From: JALRBM01 sp964477195
GTDB taxonomy: Bacteria > Patescibacteriota > Saccharimonadia > Saccharimonadales > Saccharimonadaceae
Length of the DNA: 17,395 nucleotides
Assembly: GCA_964477195.1 (NCBI GenBank)
Contig: CAYZCX010000017.1
Coordinates: 1-17,395, forward strand
Direction: 5' to 3'
Program-made: the position numbers and the translations under genes
Shown: piece by piece, positions 13,122 through 17,395 of the stretch
How the letters are laid out: each line of letters begins with the position of its first letter
How positions within the stretch are numbered: the stretch's first letter is position 1
Notes under the pieces: model-generated
The model's database searches: none
What the model saw: the letters and a program-made list of their open reading frames with translations, nothing else
Told to the model about the DNA's origin: nothing

Positions 13122-13715
13122 ATGAATAAACCGAGTAGTTATCTTGTCCCAACGGTTATCGAAAAAACATTTGAGGGTGAGCGTGCCTTCGATATCTTTA
13201 GCCGTTTATTAAATGAACGAATTATTTTTCTAGGTGAAGAGGTCAACGAACATACCGCCAACCTCGTCGTGGCGCAGCTACTTCATCTTGCCTACGAAGA
13301 TCCAAAAAAAGACATAAAGCTTTATATCAATAGTCCTGGCGGTGTTGTGTATGACGGGCTTGCTATCTACGATACAATCCGTCACATCTCGCCGGACGTG
13401 CAAACGATTGGCATTGGCTTGCAAGCTAGCATGGGCGCGTTTCTCCTCAGTAGTGGTACTAAGGGAAAGCGTTACGCATTGCCAAATAGTCGTATTATGA
13501 TTCATCAACCTTCGAGCGGAACGCAGGGCAAGATCACCGATCAGGAGATCACCCTTCGTGAGGGGCTCTTTTTGAAGCAACGCCTCAATGAGATCCTCGC
13601 TAAAAACACTGGACAAAAAATCTCAAAGATCGAACAAGATATGGAGCGAGACTTCTGGATGGGTGCCGAAGAAGCCAAAAAATACGGCATTATAGATGAA
13701 GTGGTCACAAAATAG
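13122..13715 (+). CDS. clpP: ATP-dependent Clp protease proteolytic subunit
   Basis: The 197-aa serine peptidase forms the two-ring chamber that degrades proteins fed by Clp ATPases. The catalytic triad is visible as S103 in QASMGAF, H128 in MIHQPSSG and D177 in MERDFWM, with the usual spacing. The oxyanion/handle region LYINSPGGVVYDGLAIYD is intact, and the N-terminus (LVPTVIEKTFEGERAFDIFS) is typical. The ATG at 13122 is preferred over a GTG at 13095 because the CIRCE operator and -10 box lie across that extension. The gene has no ribosome site and is controlled by a CIRCE element, implying heat-shock control by HrcA. Neither clpX nor clpC is nearby. Confidence 0.97.
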   Translation: MNKPSSYLVPTVIEKTFEGERAFDIFSRLLNERIIFLGEEVNEHTANLVVAQLLHLAYEDPKKDIKLYINSPGGVVYDGLAIYDTIRHISPDVQTIGIGLQASMGAFLLSSGTKGKRYALPNSRIMIHQPSSGTQGKITDQEITLREGLFLKQRLNEILAKNTGQKISKIEQDMERDFWMGAEEAKKYGIIDEVVTK

Positions 13716-13718
13716 GTG

Positions 13719-13724
13719 TATACT
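13719..13724 (+). promoter_or_regulatory. -10 box before the 13784-14392 gene
   Basis: TATACT lies just after the clpP stop codon. No good -35 is seen. Here, unlike the leaderless cases, the start codon is about 60 bases away. Confidence 0.45.
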
Positions 13725-13783
13725 GTAGGTTACTAATCTGGCGTCTCGTGCCGGTAAGAACTTAACTGAAGAATGGATACACG

Positions 13784-14392
13784 ATGAGCCAACTGCGTAA
13801 AATTGGGCGAATTGCCCCAACTACAAAAAATGCCGAAAGACTTTTGGAGATAACGAAAGCCGAGCTCCAGGAAGGCGGAATATCTGATAGAGAAACTTGG
13901 GATATAGCGGACCCAGAAAATAGGGACCTTATAGAAAGGCAGCGCCAGGCATTACTGCGACATCCAGGACGGTATATGGGCGCAATTGCTGGGAGGCAGG
14001 CGCTTGGTGGGACTATCGAAGGATTCGTCAAGGTTAATACGTGGCGCGTTGCCGATCAACTTCCCTATGAGACGGACGAACGAAGACGACAGCGACTTCA
14101 CGAAGCAATGGAAAGCGGCGCACACGAATTCGCCTCGCGCCCACTGGGCATATTTGCTCTCAGTGCAGCCGTAGACCAATCTTCGCACGATCGACTGTTT
14201 GTCGTGCGAACACTTCTAAGAGAGACTCTAGAGAAAACCCGAGGAAGAGAAGTGCGAATAGGCGTTCATAAAAGTGATCCTGCACGGGAGCTCATTGAGC
14301 AGTATTTTGAACCCACCGGAAAGCAAGGTGCGCCCATTCCGGCAATTGATGATTACATCCAAGAGTTGTATGTTCGACCCTCGAGTGATTAA
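13784..14392 (+). CDS. Hypothetical protein, possible GNAT acetyltransferase, 202 aa
   Basis: A charged helical N-terminus (ERLLEITKAELQEGGISDRE, and on to about residue 60) precedes a region that could be a GNAT fold. GYMGAIAGRQALGG-like strands occur near 65-75, IFALSAAVDQ could be the central strand, VVRTLLRETLEKTRG the cofactor helix, and EVRIGVHKSDPARELIEQYF the late strand-helix pair. The classical Q/R-x-x-G-x-G/A pyrophosphate loop is not obvious, so the assignment is weak and other small alpha/beta folds are possible. The ATG at 13784 has only a poor ribosome site (GGA at 13772-13774). It may be read from its own -10 or together with clpP, whose stop lies 68 bases upstream. Confidence 0.7.
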   Translation: MSQLRKIGRIAPTTKNAERLLEITKAELQEGGISDRETWDIADPENRDLIERQRQALLRHPGRYMGAIAGRQALGGTIEGFVKVNTWRVADQLPYETDERRRQRLHEAMESGAHEFASRPLGIFALSAAVDQSSHDRLFVVRTLLRETLEKTRGREVRIGVHKSDPARELIEQYFEPTGKQGAPIPAIDDYIQELYVRPSSD

Positions 14393-14407
14393 TATCATAG
14401 ATTTCTC

Positions 14408-14436
14408 TTGACTATTTGCTAATAAAAGCTCACAAT
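14408..14436 (+). promoter_or_regulatory. Probable rpoB promoter
   Basis: TTGACT (14408-14413) and CACAAT (14431-14436) are 17 bases apart. A start near 14443 gives rpoB a leader of about 125 bases, unusually long for this window. Confidence 0.55.
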
Positions 14437-14456
14437 ATGTACTAAGAAGTAGTGTA

Positions 14457-14536
14457 GCTGTGATTTAACGCGCCCGCTTTCATGGTTGGCAATGAAGGCA
14501 GGGAAATCACGGCAGAGAATCTTCGGCGCCGATTCT
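14457..14536 (+). promoter_or_regulatory. Structured leader of rpoB
   Basis: A 10-bp stem with one G-U, GCTGTGATTT (14457-14466) with AAATCACGGC (14504-14513), encloses a second composite stem (14473-14483 with 14492-14503, loop GGTTGGCA). It is followed by a hairpin AGAATC/GATTCT (14516-14521 / 14531-14536). No T-tract follows, so it is not a terminator. It may be a binding site for feedback or stability control; the class is unknown. Confidence 0.5.
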
Positions 14537-14569
14537 ATCACTAAAATAAGTATGCGAGGAGCAAGACAA

Positions 14570-17395
14570 GTGGCAAAAGCAAACCTGCCAGCTAGTAAGC
14601 GGGTCTTTTTTACAAAGGACGACACGCTACAGCTACCAAATCTCATCGCTCACCAAAAAGATTCTTGGCGTGAATTCGTCGAGACTGGTTTGAGCGAAAT
14701 CTTTACAGAACTTAATCCGATCGAGGACTATACGGGGCAAAAGCTCGAACTTCGTTTCAAGAAGTATGAATTTCAGCCACCAAAAAATGCCGAAGTCTTT
14801 GCAAAAGAAAACAACCTCACCTTTGACGCGCCGCTTCACGCGACCGTCGAACTTACCAATAAGGTAACCGGTGAAGTAAAAGAACAAGAAATCTACCTCG
14901 GCGACTACCCATGGATGACCGATCGCGGGACGTTTGTTATCAACGGTACGGAACGTGTCGTGGTATCGCAGCTTATCCGAAGTGCTGGTGTATTCTTTAC
15001 TGCCGACACCAGTGGTGGTCGCAACTCATACGGCGCGAAGCTTATTCCAGGTCGTGGTGCATGGCTTGAATTTGAGACCGCTTCAAACGGGACTATTTAT
15101 GTAAAGATCGACCGACGCCGTAAACTTCCTATTACAACATTGCTCCGTGCACTTGGACACTCAAAGACAAGCGAGATCAAGAGCTTGTTCGAGGATATTG
15201 ACACTGGTGAGGTAAAATACATTGACGCCACGCTCGAAAAAGATCCATCACGTGGTTCGAACGAAGCGCTCATCGAGGTATATCGTCGTCTTCGTCCGGG
15301 TGATCTTGCGACGGTCGACAACGCTCGCGGTATGATTGAGCGCATGTTCTTTGACTTTAAGCGCTTTGACTACTCGCGTGTCGGTCGTTACAAACTTAAC
15401 CAGCGCCTTGGTCTTGAAGTGCCAAACACGAGCGAAAATCGTGTTTTTCAGATGAGCGACCTTATCGCTATTATCCGTGAAATCATTCGCCTTAATAACA
15501 CACAGGATCTTCCTGACGATATCGACGCGCTTTCCAACCGCCGCGTCAAGCTTGTCGGTGAACTTGTTGCTCGCCAATTCCGTGTCGGTATGCTTCGCAT
15601 GCAGCGTAACGCTATGGATCGCATGAGTATGAGTGATATCGAATCGGTGACTCCAGGCCAGCTTATCAATGCTCGTCCTGTTGTGGCTGCGGTTCGTGAA
15701 TTCTTTGCGAGCTCACAACTTTCCGTGCTTTTGGACGAAGTCAACCCACTTTCTGAACTTTCACAAAAACGTCGCCTTAGCTCAATGGGCCCTGGTGGTC
15801 TTTCTCGTGAACGTGCCGGATTTGATGTTCGTGACGCCCACCCAACTCACTATGGACGCCTATGTTCCGTAGAGACACCTGAAGGTGCAAACATTGGGTT
15901 GGTGCTTAACCTCGCTACTTATGCTCGTGTTAATGAATATGGATTCATTGAAACGCCATATCTTAAGGTAAAAAATGGTAAAGTGACCGACGAAGTTGTC
16001 TACCTCGACGCCTCACAGGAAATCACCGAGGTGATTGCTGATGCTGGTGCTGGTCTCAACGACGACGGAACGTTTGCCGACGAGCGTGTCAGTGCTCGTA
16101 AGTATTACAAGCCAGAACAGGTAGATGCAAGTGAGGTCACCTACATGGACGGTGCTCACAAACAAATCCTTGGTTCAACCGCATCTCTCGTGCCATTTAT
16201 TGAGAAAAACCGTGTTGACCGATCTCTTACTGGTTCAAACATGCAGAAGCAAGCGGTGCCACTACTCGCTCCGCAGGCTCCAGTTGTGGGAACGGGTATT
16301 GAAGGTGATATCGCCCGCAACTCAAGTCAGCTTACTTTGGCTGAGGATGATGGTGAAGTAATCCGTGCAGATGGTGATGTCGTGGAAGTGAAGTACAAGG
16401 ATGGCGTAAAGAAATACGAGCTCATTCACTTTGCTAAATCTAACGACGATCGTTCTATCAACCAAAAGACTCGTGTTCTTCGCGGTCAGAAGGTAAAGAA
16501 GGGCGACATTCTTATCGAAGGTGCCTCTATTGCCGATGGTGAGCTATCACTTGGTCGTGACCTCCTGGTTGCCTTTATGCCATGGGGCGGTTACAACATG
16601 GACGACGCGATTGTATTGTCGCAGCGTCTTGTTCAAGACGATGATCTGACGAGCATTAACATCAAAGACTATACTGTTGAAGTCCGTGAGACAAAGCTTG
16701 GCCCAGAAATCGTCACCCGCGATATTCCAAATGTCTCTGAAGAAAGTCTTCGTCATCTTAGCGAAGACGGTATCGTCCAGGTCGGTAGTGAAGTAAAGGC
16801 CGGCGACGTACTCGTCGGTAAGATTACCCCTAAGGGCGAACAAGAACTCTCGAGTGAAGAGCGACTACTTCGCGCGATCTTTGGTGAAAAGGCCAAAGAT
16901 GTCCGCGATACATCACAACGCATGAACAATGCCGGTGGCGGTAAGGTTGTTGGAGTGAAGATTTTCTCACGCGAAAACGGTCACGAGCTCAAAGCGGGTG
17001 TATTAATGCAGATTCAGGTCTATGTTGCCCAGTTCCGCAAGATCGCTGTCGGAGACAAGCTTGCTGGACGTCACGGTAACAAGGGTGTGGTTGCGCGTAT
17101 TCTTCCTATCGAAGATATGCCATTCCTCGAAGATGGAACACCAGTTGATGTGGTACTCAACCCACTTGGTGTGCCGAGCCGTATGAACATCGGTCAGCTT
17201 TTTGAAACTCACCTTGGCATGGCAGCGCGCGCACTTGGCTACAAGGTAGCGACACCTCCATTTAATGGTGTGCCAAACGAAATTATCTCGGCAGAGCTTG
17301 AAAAAGCCGGCTACGCCGCAGATGGTAAGAGTCAACTCTTTGACGGTCGTACTGGTGACGCTTTTGAACAGCGCACAACTGTTGGTGTGAAGATA
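14570..17395 (+). CDS. rpoB: RNA polymerase beta subunit, 3' end beyond the window
   Basis: The frame stays open for 942 codons to the window edge. Diagnostic segments include SSMGPGGLSRERAGFDVRD, HPTHYGRLCSVETPEGANIG, MPWGGYNMDDAIVLSQRL, KLAGRHGNKGVVARILP and LNPLGVPSRMNIGQLFETHLG, which line the catalytic centre and bridge to beta-prime. The GTG at 14570 is chosen because GAGGAG (14556-14561) lies 8 bases upstream; an in-frame ATG at 14552 lacks a site. The rifampicin region starts about 127 residues earlier than in E. coli, so the E. coli-type N-terminal insertion is absent. In that region the residues matching E. coli Q513, H526 and L533 are Val386, Gln399 and Met406. The rest of the C-terminus, and rpoC if adjacent, lie outside. 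Confidence 0.98.
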   Translation, partial: MAKANLPASKRVFFTKDDTLQLPNLIAHQKDSWREFVETGLSEIFTELNPIEDYTGQKLELRFKKYEFQPPKNAEVFAKENNLTFDAPLHATVELTNKVTGEVKEQEIYLGDYPWMTDRGTFVINGTERVVVSQLIRSAGVFFTADTSGGRNSYGAKLIPGRGAWLEFETASNGTIYVKIDRRRKLPITTLLRALGHSKTSEIKSLFEDIDTGEVKYIDATLEKDPSRGSNEALIEVYRRLRPGDLATVDNARGMIERMFFDFKRFDYSRVGRYKLNQRLGLEVPNTSENRVFQMSDLIAIIREIIRLNNTQDLPDDIDALSNRRVKLVGELVARQFRVGMLRMQRNAMDRMSMSDIESVTPGQLINARPVVAAVREFFASSQLSVLLDEVNPLSELSQKRRLSSMGPGGLSRERAGFDVRDAHPTHYGRLCSVETPEGANIGLVLNLATYARVNEYGFIETPYLKVKNGKVTDEVVYLDASQEITEVIADAGAGLNDDGTFADERVSARKYYKPEQVDASEVTYMDGAHKQILGSTASLVPFIEKNRVDRSLTGSNMQKQAVPLLAPQAPVVGTGIEGDIARNSSQLTLAEDDGEVIRADGDVVEVKYKDGVKKYELIHFAKSNDDRSINQKTRVLRGQKVKKGDILIEGASIADGELSLGRDLLVAFMPWGGYNMDDAIVLSQRLVQDDDLTSINIKDYTVEVRETKLGPEIVTRDIPNVSEESLRHLSEDGIVQVGSEVKAGDVLVGKITPKGEQELSSEERLLRAIFGEKAKDVRDTSQRMNNAGGGKVVGVKIFSRENGHELKAGVLMQIQVYVAQFRKIAVGDKLAGRHGNKGVVARILPIEDMPFLEDGTPVDVVLNPLGVPSRMNIGQLFETHLGMAARALGYKVATPPFNGVPNEIISAELEKAGYAADGKSQLFDGRTGDAFEQRTTVGVKI

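Noticed and set aside
14552..14569. Upstream ATG start for rpoB
   Set aside because: In frame, but the GAGGAG site lies after it and suits the GTG at 14570.
1..17395. CRISPR arrays, insertion sequences, integrase genes, attachment repeats, rRNA
   Set aside because: No direct-repeat arrays, transposase or integrase frames, or rRNA signatures seen by eye, and no repeat of the tRNA-Leu 3' end was noticed.

Overview
The window looks like a chromosomal segment from a Saccharibacteria (TM7 / Patescibacteria) genome. I infer this from the mid-GC core genes (histidyl-tRNA synthetase, trigger factor, ClpP, RpoB), a right-handed beta-helix protein whose N-terminus resembles tail-like modules I associate with this group, many short lineage-specific proteins, and starts placed only 6-9 bases after a -10 box. 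No database search was possible, so the assignment is inference.

Layout. 1-75: 3' part of tRNA-Leu(CAG) with its terminator. 180-482 (-): unknown 100-aa protein. 699-1172 (+): GC-rich lipoprotein gene. 1230-3658 (-): two-gene operon, DoxX-like membrane protein then M13 metallopeptidase, overlapping by 4 bases. 3714-4322 (+): SpoU/TrmH-type RNA methyltransferase, divergent from the operon. 4398-5894 (-): membrane-anchored surface protein. 5992-7377 (-): beta-helix surface protein behind a structured leader ending in an intrinsic terminator. 7812-8099 (+): GC-rich small membrane protein. 8190-9716 (+): a 17-codon His-rich leader peptide, an attenuator and hisS. 9796-10829 (+): two paralogous unknown genes. 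10909-12192 (+): trigger factor. 12291-12719 (-) and 12847-13008 (+): two more GC-rich small genes, divergent. 13122-13715 (+): clpP behind a CIRCE-type operator. 13784-14392 (+): possible GNAT protein. 14570-17395 (+): rpoB, cut by the window end, with a structured leader.

How it fits together. Most of the named genes serve information flow and protein quality control: aminoacylation, RNA methylation, nascent-chain folding, proteolysis and transcription. Scattered among them are self-contained single-gene units for surface or membrane proteins. The strongest regulatory find is what looks like a classical histidine attenuator in front of hisS: a leaderless leader peptide containing HHLH, an 11-bp terminator hairpin, and a competing 7+7-bp antiterminator. 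Other notable points are an HrcA/CIRCE operator over the clpP promoter, a repeated TATACT-N6-ATG leaderless arrangement, a pseudoknot-capable leader before the beta-helix gene, and RpoB substitutions at positions that affect rifampicin binding.
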